From Hydractinia symbiolongicarpus (taxonomy: Eukaryota > Cnidaria > Hydrozoa > Anthoathecata > Hydractiniidae), in assembly GCF_029227915.1 (NCBI RefSeq), contig NC_079881.1, forward strand, positions 8,370,001 to 8,434,000: a stretch of 64,000 bases of DNA, in the 5' to 3' direction. The position numbers and the translations under genes are program-made. Shown here in pieces: positions 41,201-54,300 of this stretch. The stretch's first letter is position 1. The number at the start of each line of letters is the position of its first letter. Under the pieces are notes generated by a model, which saw only the letters and a list, made by a program, of their open reading frames with translations, was not told the DNA's origin and did not search any database.

Positions 41201-44200
41201 ACAATGTACCCACACTGCATAATTAACACAATAACATTTTCTGCTGTTTTCTTTATATCATTTTTAAATTAGCTGTTTTTATACCAAATTTATTTTTGAA
41301 TAACACACTTCTTAAGATGTCAGTGTAAATCTTACATCTTCACACACTCGATTATGTCAGTAATTTGGGCCATTTTTACACTGACTACCATCCAAAACAT
41401 TTGAATTAAACTAGCTTCAAGTAATCTTAGTATAAAAATGACTATTTCTGGTTAAAAAAATTAGATTACAGCAACAATGATTGAAAAATAGACTTTTATA
41501 AGGTTGTTTATGCATGAATATTGTTTTGGTTATATTTGTTTTTATTTTATTATTTTTTAAACACTCAAAATTTTTAATTTTGTTTAGGGAACATTCAAAT
41601 CAAGTAAGGTACGTGTTTACAAAAACTGACGCCACATGTATCAAAAGAAAATCAATTCATTACGCCGCGGAATATGCCAGCGAAATTCTTTCCATACTGA
41701 TTGATTTTTTACCGAGTACTCGATTTGTTCTGTGATGATGTATAATTTTAAATTCCATGCTCATGCTCTATGTCATTTTCTCTTAGAAACTTGATTTAGG
41801 CATGTGTAGCAAATTGCACGATCCTGCACTCAAAGCTGATTATGAACTAGCAGCCAAGGACGAAAAATATGACTATGAAATTGAGGTATGTTGTTTGGGG
41901 AATTCCATGGGACCAGTGCACACACACTCGCAACGGCTATTCGCACGCCCTAATTACGCTCTTTACTCGCATAAAATAAAATAAAATATTAACAAATGAA
42001 TTATAAAAGCTGATTCTCTACAGTGTAGTTAATGTTGCCGCTTAAGACTATGCTTTAAGCATTTAACTATTAAAAACTGTATCCCAAAAATCAATCGTTT
42101 TAATCCACAGCTTCAACTGTATCATTAAAAACAGTTTATAACTGCTGTGGTTAAATTAAATTTTTTTAAAAAAGTTAATTAAATGCCGTGTTTTTTTCCA
42201 GTGTTTAAATTAAATGTTTTTTTCTGCCTGTGTGAAATGAAATGTGTGTTGAACATTTTATGGTAAAATTCTTAACTGTTTAAAAGAACATACATACTCG
42301 CGTGAGAAATTTTTAAATCTTTTTCTTTATTGTCAAAGAGAGAGAAAAATGTGTGAAAATGTGAATGTTTTCATTCATTTTTTTTTGCACAGAATTTAAT
42401 TGTTGCCACCAGCTCTTGAGGGACCGGTTTTTTATTTGATAAAATATGAACACCTGTGACTTCAAATAAGACTTTTGCATTGTCATTGTTTTTTTTTTAA
42501 TAAATTTTATTCGAGACAGTCTGAGACAAAAATTTTAGTTCAAAACTTTAATTGTTGAAAAACGCAAGAAATAATGACTTCGACGCCAAAAGGAAATAAA
42601 GTTGAACTTTCTACTTTCGATCGTTGGGGAAAATCAGGAATTATTGGTTGTGTTATTGAAGAAACTGACTTTGGAGAGAAATATATCGCTGTCGAAAGAA
42701 TTGTTAAAGGCGACATGAGAAAAAAACCTGCCTCATGTCAAGCGATACAGCTGAAGATAACAGGCATTAAAAATGAAAACGAAGCCACCAGAGAAGCTTC
42801 ATCTCGAGCCAAAAAGTGGCTAGCATTAGAACTAATCGAAGTTCTTTAGCAACACTTCGCTGACTTTGATGCTTCCATCTTTAAAGATATGCGGTGGATG
42901 GATCTTGATATTTATTAAAACCACTAACCTTTTTGTCTTCTATAAGACTTTCTAATATTCTTCTTCCTCAGTAATCTTTTGTTCTGATAGTCTATAATCT
43001 TTTTGATGGAATCCAACAGCTTCTCTTGCTTTCTAATATTCTTCCTTGCTCAATAATACTTTCATTCAATACTCATATGCAATCTTTCTTGTACAACCCA
43101 ACACCTTCTTAGCTATATTTACAGGGTCAGTGATATTGTCTTACTCTTTGTTCTATATGACAATAAATACATATTAACAGATATTTTGTCTTGGTCAGAT
43201 GAAATTAATTTTGGAGACAACCAAGTTATTGCTCTATCTACGCATTTTGATGTACCATTGAACCAGGCAGGTTTCGACATTGGTTGTGTATTAAAGGAGT
43301 GGAAATCTTGCAGGCACTACATAAAGGCAAAGTTTATCGATCTCGGAACAAAGAATGCGATTGTTTGGCGTCATATCATCATGTGTTGTAAGGAGCTATT
43401 CTTAAATATTTGTTTACTCCTTTTGATGGTCATGTACATATCAGTATCAAACTCAACCGTTGAAAGATGCTTCGGCATTTTCACAATGATTATGACTGAC
43501 CACAGGCTGCGATTGTCACATGAAGCAATGCGGGATGTTATCTGGATAAAATGCAAGGACAAACTATGGTCAGAGCAAGAACACCAAGAAATTATCGATA
43601 GAGCAGTTGAACTTATGCTTTTAAAACCACGTACTACACAAATTGACAACCAAAAAAGCGACCATTGCCAGCTGATGATGCAGAATACACAACAATTACC
43701 AACAACAGCGAAGACAGTGAAGATCTAATTGATTTTGACTTAGAAGATGTTGTTTTGTAATTATTTTGTACTACGTAACAGATAACTTTTTCGGAAATGT
43801 CTTTTTCTTGTTTTACTAAAAATATAAAGAACAAATTTAAATCTAGAGCTTAAACTATTCCACACAAGCCGTCTCCCAAAAGCTAACAAACAAAACTTGA
43901 AACCTGTATAACCATTGTTATAGATAATAGGTAACCTACGGAGAAAATATTACTCTGGGAACAAGGTTGGGATAAATAGCACTACAAACAATGGCAGACC
44001 ATTGCAGTGTGCAACGTGTGGAACGTGTCAGCGTCTCTTCGTTCACTGTTAAATTTAATTATATGGTATTTGCCTATTATAAATTACTTCCTACAACGAA
44101 CCGAGGTGTTTTGTTATTATATTTAGCACTTTTACACCACTTAAAGAACACTCACGGGACTGATCAGAGTATAAATAAATCAGAAAAAAATTTTCTAAAA

Positions 44201-47200
44201 TGGATTTACGCGTGGGGTGTGTAGCTTCGTGGAATTCCCTGGTTGTTGGTAAAATAAAATTTCATGTTTGCATTAAAATTGAACTTAAAAGTTTAAAATT
44301 ACTTTCCTTCCAATAAATTCTTTTTTTTTTAATTAGTATACATGAACCACACAGATTATTATTTTTGTTAAATTTTTGGTTTTTATATCATTTGAAAGCT
44401 TAGAGTTCATTGAAAATTTATTTTAAATAAAGTAAAAAGATTAAATAAAATAAAAAGATTAGATAACAAAACTTTTTTTCTCAGTTCTTTTCCAAAAAAT
44501 TAATTTGCTTACAAAGTTTAAATCTTAATATCTCAAAAACAATTTTTTAAAGGGGCTACGGAACGGCTGTTGGTTTTGACTTTAGTGACTTACACGAAAG
44601 TCGAGCTGGAGGCGGCGAAAAACAAAAATGGCTATTTTTCCGGCATGTATGTAATTTACAGACTCGAACATATAGACATAACTAGAATTTTTATCTTTCC
44701 AGCCTTTGTCATGTTTGCATCCAGAATGAGTCTTGCTTTAAATATTTCTTTGTAATATACATTTTGGAAAAAATATTGAACCAGCAAGCAAAGTGCGCTG
44801 GTCTGTTCATTGCACAAAACGCGTTTGCTGGATTTTTAATATGTGCGCAGGATATACGAAATGTGAGCATTTTAACCGGTTCGTAGCCCTTTTTATACAC
44901 CTCCACGTTTTAAAAATAACACTATTTGATGAAAAATTTATGTGGTTTATATAAAATTATATTTATTTCATAGTTAGAAAGTATTCTTAACAGGGTTCAG
45001 GTTTTTTATGTATCTTTGAGAGAATTAATTTTCGTGAGAGCTAGTTTTTGCGAAGTTGGTAATTCCTAATATTTCGCAAGAATGAAATTTTATGAAAATA
45101 GAATTATAATTTGTTTGTCAATTTATACCGTTTTTCGAGGGTAGTTATATAAAAAACAAAGATTGCTAAAATTGAAATTCACATAGTACATTACGTAAGT
45201 AAGTACAGAAGAAGAAAAATATAAATCGTTCTTTAAAAAGGAAAAAAACTATTTTTATAGGAATCAAAGTTCGCGAAGAGCGAGTCCCACAATGATTTTG
45301 CAAGAACTAATTTTCGTAAAATGGACAAAAACTAAAGTTGCACGGATTTTTTCCCTCGAAAAATTAATTCCCTGAATGTTGGCTTTAATAACAGGCTGGA
45401 CAGTAATTTAAATTTTATGTTGGATTTTATTTGGATTGACTTTATGATGAAAATATCTGGAAATAAATATTGAAATTTTTTAGTTTTTTTAATAAACAGG
45501 GTGTTTTTAGAGCATTCATTGCAAACTAAATGATTTTTCTAACATTTGAAAAAATTTTAACTAACTGACTTATTTTCTTTTTTCTTTTAATTATTATTAT
45601 TTTAAATTGTAGCAATTGGATCAAATCAAACAATTTGTTGAAGATTGCGATCGCAAAGTTTCTGTAAACAAACGCAGACTAGAGGAAACACAGGACCAAG
45701 AAACATTAGGTCCAGAAGCTCAAGCAGTCCATGATCTGAATGAACAAATTGGTATAAAGCTGGCTGAAGCAGAAGAGCTAGGTAATAGTTGGGTCTAGTA
45801 CTTTCAAACTTACTGAAGCTATGAAGCTTTCCCTTTTCTTATTTACTACAGTTATAGCTATATTTTTAAGGTTTTAGTTTCTTGCATTTACTTTTTGTTG
45901 GCTCAAGATTTTGATAGTAACAAGTTGTTCTATGCTTTTGTAGGAGCTGATGGAAAAGTGGAAGAGTCTATGCAAATGTTAGCTACAGTTGAGCAGCTCA
46001 AACAAGATAAGCGCAAAGCAGAGGTGATTAAATTGTTGCTTTTATATTGATGTGTACAACTTCCAATCGCTTGCGTAATACATGTTTTTTTTTTGTTACC
46101 TACAAAAAAATCTACTTTGTTGCATGACAATCTTTTACTGCAAATATTTTTAGGACATATATCGAAACACAGTACCAGCAGCAACAAACCAACAGCAAAA
46201 ACTGAGGGTGTGTGAGATCTGTGCAGCTTTCTTAAGTTTGTATGATAATGACCGGCGTTTGGCAGATCATTTTGGCGGGAGATTGCATATGGGTTTTATT
46301 CGAGTTCGAGATAGACTGACAGAGCTAGAAGTAAAAATTTACCTTTCCTTTTTTTTTGGTAAACTTCAGTTGTGAAAACTGCTATGAATGTTTGTCCTGC
46401 GTCAATGTGTATGTGCGTATGTGTCAAAATTAGTAAAAAAATTAGTAAAATATGTATATATATAAATTTTATCATTTAAAACAAAATTTCAAGGTTGAAT
46501 AAGTAAGGAAAAAGGGAACTCTGGGAAAAATGAAAAGGAAAATCAAAGGCACCACAGATGATTTCTTTGCGTTTTATATGGGAAGGGAGCTCGTTATATA
46601 ATTTTGCTCCAAAATAATAAAATGACTTCTTTGCTGTCGAAAGTTTTACTTTAGGAAGTTTTACTGAGGTATTTGAGCTTCTTGTGTTTACTTGGTGATT
46701 TACTTTTTTAAACTACTTTTCGAAGTTATCACAAACATTTCCATCCAAACACTTCCTCACGAACATGCACGACTATTTCAACTTCTGGCTGTAAATATGC
46801 GAAATTTTAACTTCGTGATCACCGACAATGCGTCTTGCTCGACGTCGTTAATTTTTAATTTGTTGTGTGATTATGACAAACACTGTTAAAAATCGTTCTT
46901 TAGCATAATTCTTCAGCGTCTACATATCTTATATTGAGTGTAATGAACTTTTAGGAGACAGTCAGTACAATGCGAAAAGCTCGTGAGGAAGAGAGGCGCA
47001 AACGTCGCGAAGAACGCGAAGAACGAGGAAAAGGCAGATCGTCTGATAGGGATCGAGATAGATATCGCGACAAGGATCGCGATCGAGATCGGGATAGAAG
47101 ACGGAGCAGTTACGATCGTCGCGATCGCGACAGAGATCGTGAGAGGGACAGGTAGATACACTAGATTTAATACACTTCTAACGGCTATTGTTGTAATAAA

Positions 47201-48270
47201 ACACGCGACACGTATGCTATCCTGTTGTATTTTCCTTTCCTACAGAAAGCGAAGAAGCAGAAGTCGAAGCAAGGACCGGGAACGTAGAAGAAGTCGCAGC
47301 AGAGAAAGACGTCGAAGTCGAGACAGGAGTCGTGAGCGGCGACGAGACCGAAGTCGCGGAAAAGATAAAAGCCGAGACCGAAGTCGAGAAAAAGATAAAA
47401 GTCGTGATCGTAGTCGTGACAGAAGTCGCGATCGAGCACGGATTGGAGACGAAAGCAAAAACGACAAATTACAAGACCAAAAATGTATTAATAACGTTTT
47501 TTTTTGTTGTCTAATATTTTTTAAATTTAATGTTCATCCATATTGTTCTAAAAAAACTGTATTTTTATATATTTTTTATATTTAGCACCCGATATGAACC
47601 GAATGGTGTCAGTTGAAGAGGGCTCCGAAAAACAAACTGTGAATAAAATCGAAAATCTTGACGAAGAAAGTGCGGAGAATAAAGATAGCAATGAACAACA
47701 ATTATTTAAACAAATAGATATGGCAACCGATGCGAATTCTAACGATGTTACGGATGTACCAACACACACGCCTGCTTTACAAGAAACTAAGTAAGTCTCT
47801 TCTCATCTAAACAAAGTACGGTAAAATTTTGTGAATTGAAAGATAAAATAAATTCTATGATTCTGACTGAAAACTGTTTTATAAGCCGAAAGAGCTTAAT
47901 TTTTTAAAGTAATTATTTTTTTTTTCATCCTTGACGTAGAAGGACGTAGTTGACTGGTTGATCCAAACTCTTAGGGTGTTTTAATTGTTGCTGACGTCAG
48001 CGTTACTTTTCCCCGATTACCCTGAATTCGAATATTTCGTGCTCCGGCAAGTTATAAAATGCAACTAGCGCTACCCAACTACCCACCTAACGTGTATATG
48101 TCTGCAAAAATTACGCTTTCGTAGCAGAAGTTCTGTTTCAAGTTTACGCTTTCTTGCCGACTTTAAAAAATACTTCCGATATTTTTAACAAGGATTGTAG
48201 GTCGCTTAATCCTCCCTATTTTTAATATAGCCTGTTTCTTTTTAGTGAAAACTCGTTAACGAATTCCTGA
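38228..48270 (+). CDS. LUC7L: LUC7-like U1 snRNP splicing factor
   Basis: Ten exons: 38228-38282, 40821-40924 (or to 40915), 41787-41885, 45613-45781, 45944-46023, 46154-46330, 46955-47151, 47246-47484, 47586-47790, 48246-48270. They give 449 residues (446 with the other exon-2 donor). The start MSDEMRKMLDELMGTNRD is diagnostic for LUC7. Zinc finger 1 (C34, C42, C60, H64) covers the ...LDLGMCSKLHDP... region. A coiled-coil (about 88-170) follows, then zinc finger 2 (C188-EI-C191, H207, H213 in DNDRRLADHFGGRLHMGF). An RE/RD- and RS-rich tail (about 235-370) leads to an acidic end. LUC7 proteins stabilise U1 snRNA on 5' splice sites. The CD(R/K) finger spacing and the RRLADHF text place it nearer LUC7L/LUC7L2 than LUC7L3. 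An AATAAA lies at 48373-48378. Introns 7 and 8 inside the RS part are only about 95-100 bp. Confidence 0.93.
38283..40820 (+). other. LUC7 intron 1
   Basis: 2.5-kb intron ending TTCTTAAG|GT. No nested gene or transposon was recognised; short open frames in it are AT-rich and lack motifs. Confidence 0.5.
42574..42849 (+). CDS. Unidentified 91-codon frame in LUC7 intron 3
   Basis: Begins MTSTPKGNKVELSTFDRWG and ends KKWLALELIEVL. The composition is balanced with Lys/Glu/Ile and no homopolymers, and the pattern suggests β-strands followed by a helix. I recognise no family. The stop is followed in the same frame by HFADFDASIFKDMRWMD, which belongs to the adjacent hAT-like relic. The frame may therefore be part of, or captured by, that transposon rather than an independent nested gene. 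No promoter evidence was seen. Confidence 0.3.
   Translation: MTSTPKGNKVELSTFDRWGKSGIIGCVIEETDFGEKYIAVERIVKGDMRKKPASCQAIQLKITGIKNENEATREASSRAKKWLALELIEVL
42850..43728 (+). mobile_element. Degenerate hAT-like transposase C-terminus (LUC7 intron 3)
   Basis: Two coding-like pieces lie in order. At 42850-42918 is HFADFDASIFKDMRWMD. At 43186-43728 is a 180-codon frame with STHFDVPLNQAGFDIGCVLK, EWKSCRHYIKAKF and the closing SNSTVERCFGIFTMIMTDHR, then LRLSHEAMRDVIWIKCKDK. The S-x-x-x-ER-x-F block and following basic RLS region are the conserved end (dimerisation region) of hAT-family transposases, as in ZNF862/KIAA1586-like proteins. A stop and about 270 non-matching bases separate the pieces, and the catalytic N-terminal half is missing, so the element is inactive. 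It sits in the sense orientation in a 3.7-kb intron. Confidence 0.65.
45005..45370. repeat. Decayed AATTTTCGCGAA-type repeats
   Basis: Repeated variants of GAATTAATTTTCG, TTTTGCGAAG and their complements cluster here (for example near 45023, 45078, 45265 and 45305). The same motif occurs at 34955-34975 and 23505-23520. It looks like an old short inverted-repeat family; boundaries cannot be set. Confidence 0.45.
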
Positions 48271-50307
48271 GTGCTCCTGTTACTGATATCGACATAGAAC
48301 TTTCTAAAGATGTATATAATTTTCTAATTTAAATATATACTTAGTATATATGGTTGTCTTTTTAACGTGAAGAATAAATTACAAACGGCCGATTTTGGAT
48401 TATCGCAGGAATTTATTTTTGCGGATTGTCCTATTTTTTGATTTATTATCTTGCATCATTATAAACTTTAAGTCATTGATTTGCCATGTTCTATCCCGTG
48501 CACATTTTCCCTATATATACACTAAAAAGCACTACATCAAAACAGAAAGATGTACTTGCATCTTTACGTATGGGATTTATGTTTGGCGTTAAAACTGTTT
48601 GCGGGCATGTACGATTTAATGATCTTTGCGTACTCGATAAAAGTTATAAGAACTTTTTCATTTTTACCGGAATTGAAACAAACGCATTTGTGATATAAAA
48701 AGTGAAACAAACAAAAATCCTAACATTTCCGTGAACATTTTTGGCAACAAAGTATATTGCTAAGTATTTATGCACGTTGTGAAAGCACTGAAAGAAAAAG
48801 CTTAGTTGGAGAAGGTGGTTTGTTTACAGTTCAACAACGATCCCTATTGAAGTAGACTATCATACTGAGTTTAACTAATATACGTCATCAAAAGGTACTT
48901 TGTAAGCTGAATAAACGATATTGACAACACCTCGTCCCTAGGATCTCGTGGCCACGGAGCGGGTAACTATGGCGCCATCACTATCAAATTTAACAAAAGG
49001 CAAAATACCCTGGGAACGAGGTTGCGATGCAAAAAATCAACCTCGTGTCAGGGGTTCTGACCTGTTTGAAATTGGAAGCTGGCGGCAAGAAACTTATTAG
49101 CCGTCATGCAGGCGAAAATCTCGGAGACGAGTATGGCCTGGAAATCTCATCTCCAGAGCTTCTTGTTGTGGTGCCACTTTAGTCACATCAGCAATAAAAA
49201 AAGCCCTGAAAATAAGATTGAAGAAAATGTTGATCCGTCGATCTCTCTGTTGAGTAGGTTGGTGAATTTGCATCATGATCTATTAATCGACTAAAAGATG
49301 TTGATATCCACTTCGTAAACAAAAGAGAACAGCATGATTTCGGAATCTGATTTCACTGTTCGCAGAAACAGTTGAAACGATGTTGAGTGGTTCCAACTGC
49401 GCAGTTCTTTTAAACATTTGAGCCTCGTGCTAATGATATGTTGCTTATATAAAAAGGAGGTTCACAAGAGTGCTGTAACAGAGGGGGCGAAATGCAAGGG
49501 TTAATGCATGCAGAAAATACGCTTTTAGTTAACTTAGGGAGTTAAAAATCTCAAAACCTTCCTCAGAGGTGTTCGTTTCAGCCATGATCGGCCTCATACA
49601 ATGGTAAATAATCAACTATCTTGATTTGTTCCCCAAACATGATTGGTGTGTGCTACGGCTCTGAAACATGCGCTGGATACAGAGAAATAATGTTGCAGAA
49701 ATTCAAATTTAAAATACAAAACACGTGTCTCATTTTCGATCCCAGGACCTGTTGTCTTTTTTTGTCAGATAAAGCCCTGGGGCGAGGTTGCACGTATCTA
49801 TTATGTCCATTGTAATCTTCCTGTTCAAATGAAATTAACAAATTGATATAATTTTTCTCCCACAAACAACAAACTTTTTGAAAGCAATGATGAATTTTAA
49901 TGATTATATTGTGATTTTATTTCACTTTCCTGTTTTTTTCCTCAAGTTCTTTATTGTATCCCTAGGACCATTTGCTTCCCAACAGCGCAACGCGAAAGGT
50001 GCTAATGTCGAGCGTGGACATGTCGCAAACGTCATTTAATAAAATCTGTCTTTACTGCAATATTGTTCTATTAAAAATTTCCATGCATTTTATTTATTTA
50101 TTTATTTTCTTTTCCTTTTTTGAATACGAGTTAAAATATTTTTGATGTTAAACAATGTTACCAATTCAAGTTGACATATCCATATACTTTGTTTTTGAAA
50201 GCGAACTTTCACCAACTCTAAGGTTGGCATGACCACACTAATTTACAAATTAGTTTCTAACGTATTAAATACTTAAAAATGTACAAGAAATAAACAGGTA
50301 ACAATAA
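48271..50307. other. Region between LUC7 and the Penelope relic
   Basis: No gene. It contains several CCTCGTCCCCAGG-family pieces (48925-48960, 49005-49040, 49735-49790) and a relative of the 5640-5770 repeat at 49040-49130, including GGCGGCAAGAAACTTATTAGC. Confidence 0.45.
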
Positions 50308-50640
50308 GAAATTATTGAAATAATTCCAAAGGCATCGATTTAACTGCGTTATTAAGAATAGGTTGGTCACGCTCTATAAGAAGACTCTTCATCAGGGTGA
50401 GTTTAAAGACATTTGACTCAGTAATTAAGGTGGAAAAGTTCTGTAACATTGTAGTAGAGGGATCAGCCGTCAAACAATAATCAAACACAGCAGTAAACAC
50501 AGCAGTGGTCGTCGGGGACCAACTTTAATGCGCTTTCCAGTCAGAGCAGAAATACCCAAATGCTTGGACATAAGAACTTTAAAATGGCGTTTGGTTTTGA
50601 CACCTAAAACAATAAACAAGTAAAATATTTTTACTCGAAC
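50308..50640 (-). mobile_element. Penelope-like element GIY-YIG endonuclease remnant
   Basis: Read on the minus strand, GVKTKRHFKVLMSKHLGIS, then ALTGKRIKVGP, and after a frameshift VFDYCLTADPSTTMLQNFS. It continues VFKLTLMKSLLIERDQPILN and ends AVKSMPLELF. This order (KTxRHxxxRxxEHLGIS.LTGK … ESLxIKxxxPxLN … PLxLF) is that of the GIY-YIG endonuclease that closes Penelope-like retroelements. The Met-Lys in place of the usual Glu before SLLI, and the frameshift, indicate a dead copy. Reverse transcriptase sequence upstream (to the right) was not found. Confidence 0.6.
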
Positions 50641-51280
50641 AGACAGAAAAGAAAATCGAGGCGAAAATTAGATTACAATACGCATCATTAGAACGTTTTC
50701 TGCTTTAGGTTTCCATGAAAAATATTTATTTTTTTCTCTTTATTTTTTTTTGCCGCTGAAGAATTTACAGTTTTCCGTAAAAATAAAATAAAAATCTTAA
50801 GCTATTATATCGTATAATTTAATGATAGGATTGCATATGCTAAAAATAGTAGCTAAAGAGGTAAAAAATGGCAGGAGCGAGAAGAAGGCTATAATAGCCT
50901 TAACCACCAAGCCCCCAAAATATATGTAAAAAAATATATAAAAAATATAAAAAAAAAATATGTGACAGGAAAATTGTTACTTCGTTGACTGTGCAACAAG
51001 CACAGAAAGAAGTACTCTTTCTTCGCCACAGCGCAAGCTTCAGAAACTTTTACTCTCTGATAACTTACCGAAACCACAGCGCCTTCTTGTGAAGCAAATA
51101 GTATTGGGATCGAGGTTGCCCACGGCACTTCAATTTTTTGCAATTTCTGTTTACACGAAATCACTTAGTATGAATTCCAGCCCGCAGAAGCAGTTAATCC
51201 ATCCTCTTCTTCTGCACAGTGCTTTTGCAGGATGATTTTTACAAAAAATTAATCCAAACTAGAAACAAAAACTTAAAAGT

Positions 51281-51346
51281 ATGGCACAGAATGGCATGTC
51301 AAGAGACCGACCAAGTATCCGCAATCCATATGACTTTGCTTTTAAA
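51281..51346 (+). CDS. RAB26: Rab first exon 1a (canonical N-terminus)
   Basis: ATG opens 22 codons, [22 protein letters not shown], to a strong donor AAA|GTGAGT. YDFAFK joined to [12 protein letters not shown] reproduces the conserved [18 protein letters not shown] of Rab26, including the phase-0 junction. The intron to 61114 would be about 9.8 kb. Confidence 0.75.
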
Positions 51347-54300
51347 GTGAGTTAATGGTTTTAGCTTATATTGTAGAATAGCACAATTGTCATATATCTA
51401 AAACTTTTTCAGTCAGGGTCAACTGCAATTACATGGTGACCACGGTCATGGAAAAATCCTGGAATTGTCCTGGAAAGTAATCATGTTAAGAAATATGTTT
51501 GAAATTCCAAATATTTAAATCTTTTTACAAACGTTGCCGAAAAAGATTTTTGCAAGTAGTACTAAATAGCTAGATGTTTCCTAAACCTTTTGTTTTTACA
51601 TCATTGAGCATCATTTTTAATTAAGTTTTCATTGACTTTCCATAATCAATGAATGAGATGTCATAACGATCATTAAGATTCAAAAAGTTCTTAGAGACCG
51701 ATCTTTTAAGGAAGCTTTTATGTTAGCTTTGCAAATTGAAAAAAAAAAGATTTTTATTTTGTTTTTATTTTTTTTTATTTTAGTCCTAATGGTTCTTAGA
51801 AAATTAACATTCAAATTTTGTTGTTATTAATGAAAGATCCCGAAAATGAAGTTTGCATTGTGTAGCCGCGTACTGTAACATTTTGTTTGTATTATATATT
51901 TGTTCTAAACCAATCAATATGGTCAAAAAAGTTAGTTTACAAGACCAAAACTACTTTAATTGCAATATGCTCTAGACTTACTGGATGACCATAGGGTATA
52001 TTTTTCAATGAATTTGAGAAAATAAGTATTGAGTTTTCAAAATCAACCTATAAAATCTATTTTGTAGCGTGCGATGGCAGCCCTCGAAATAATTTTTGGA
52101 GACTCGTCAGGCAAAACGTCTGATAGATTTCCATCTTGGTTGGACACTTTTAGATCTCAGAAATTATTGAATAGTCCTGGTATTTTTAATCCATGAGCAA
52201 GCCTATTCATAGCCAACCTGACCATCCTAGCTAATTCACCGACTCCTGACTTAGTTAAAAGAACTACGTAGACATAAATCTCCTTTGCCTGGCCCCTTCG
52301 TTGTTGTTAACCACCAAGAAATCCAGCCATGTGGTTCTTAACTAATGTGGAGGTGAACGCCAAAGGAGCACAGATGAAGCCAGTCTGCAAATATGCACTT
52401 GCAGGCAAAATAAACATTTTATCATGGATTTAATTGTAGATAATTTTTTTATTTGACAAAACAATTGAAAACCATAGCAGGTCCGAATAAGTTTTTTTTA
52501 AACCACGTGGATAAAGATTTTTTCAATTCGAAAACAAAGCATATTTTTACCTATTTGCTTGCGATGACCTGAAAAATAAACAAGAAATATAAAAATCATT
52601 GTGTTTAGGGTTCATGATTTAAAACGTCCCCCACTTTTCTACTGCAAAATTAATGCACAACAAAAATAACCTCGGGGGCCCGTATCGCATGCGTAACATT
52701 CTTTGCATGTATGTTACTTGCACATGTTACTTGATTTACACATGTGAATCAACGCACACCTACTCAAATACACCTGAAAAAGACTGTATCTAGGTAAGGT
52801 AAAGTTATTCTAGCTCTAACACGTCACTCACTGTTACTTCATTCCTTAGAATAAACCAGCTACAATTCCCAGAACAAAAATGGCTATTTTTTACGGTAAA
52901 TGATTCAAGGTAAAACAACTGAACGGAATCTATTAAAACAAGGCTCCTTCAAAAGAAACTGATTTTAGTGTATCTTTTTTCAAAATGTCATCCTTGAGAG
53001 GTCACATGATCTTTTATATTTCCCAATGAAGGGCACTATTACTTCTCCTTTATTCTCTTTTTATTCTGAATCTTTCGGTATTGATCACTACTTCTCTGTC
53101 GAAGACTAAATCTTATCATCAGATTCTAGCTTGAAATCCGTTATATTTTTCAAATAGGGAAATGACTTACTTCCTTCGGAAATATTTAGGCAAGCTTTAA
53201 GGCCTGCACATCAGAAATCCACAGAACCCGATCTGCAGGTCAAGAGGGTAAAAGGGTTAATTTAAAACGAGGTTTGTAAAATGCTGTATTTGGCTTCTAG
53301 TGGTCACACAATAATTCTAGGTTGCATTTCATGCATCTCAAAAATTTCCTTGTTTCGCCAAAGGTTTTATTAGGTCTGTGATTTTAACGTTAGCAATTTT
53401 CCCTGGAATTGTCCTGGAATGTCAAACAATTTTGTCCTGGAATGTCCTGGAATTTACATTTTAATTTTCTGTGGTTGCCATGAATTAGCCTATGATAGTA
53501 AGCTACAAAGTCTATTTAGATGGTTCTCCTCTTGGTGGGCCAAACACGCTATGGTTTTTGCTGCATGTTGCTCTTTCATTTCATAATAATCCTGACATTT
53601 ATAACTAAAAAACAGTCTATTAAACAGATTTGATGACACAGTTATATTTTTGATCATATATATTGTGTTTATATAAATAAGTTGCAAATGTTTAAGGGCA
53701 TCGAAAAATTATTTTGACCCTGTTAACAAGTTTGTGTCGGCTAAGTACAGAACCCTCCCCTTACCTGTTTACAGATATCACCAAAAACAAATAGAAATAA
53801 GCAGGCCATCAAAAATTCCCTCATAATAATGACTGCTGGCCTAAGGCAATGCTCTTGCTGGCTCAAGGCAATGCTCTTGCTAGCTTTGGTGCACTACTAT
53901 TATGACACTTTCTAAAAAACATTCTGGGTGTTAATTATATATAGCTATATGTAATGTTCCTCTCAAATTTTTATATATATATATATTTATGAGATCCCAG
54001 AATATTTATCATAATCCAAATCCTATGATGCACATTATGGCAGATAAAGTCAGTTCAGGTGTAACTCATTAAATAATAAAACGAGAGGTTGTGATATGTT
54101 ATACCAAAGCTGTTATTTATATACTATTTATTTAAATTCCAGACTAATAATATGGGGCAAGCAGTTGCTTTGGTGCATGCAAAGACGCATCAATTCTGAA
54201 AAATGAGTTAATAGCTGAGCTATTTGATCTCCCACTTCCACAAAAAGTTTGGACAGCCAGGCGATATAGATTTCTGAACTTGAATTTGTTTTTTAAGATT

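Noticed and set aside
44555-44650. Possible exon with higher GC in LUC7 intron 3 (GYGTAVGFDFSDLHESRAGG frame)
   Set aside because: It looks coding over about 30 codons, but including it would not fit the LUC7 family alignment between exons 3 and 4, and no partner exon was found.
46913-47769. Several open frames antisense to and out of phase with the LUC7 RS tail
   Set aside because: Arg/Ser repeat coding sequence keeps other frames open; only the spliced LUC7 frame gives a family match.
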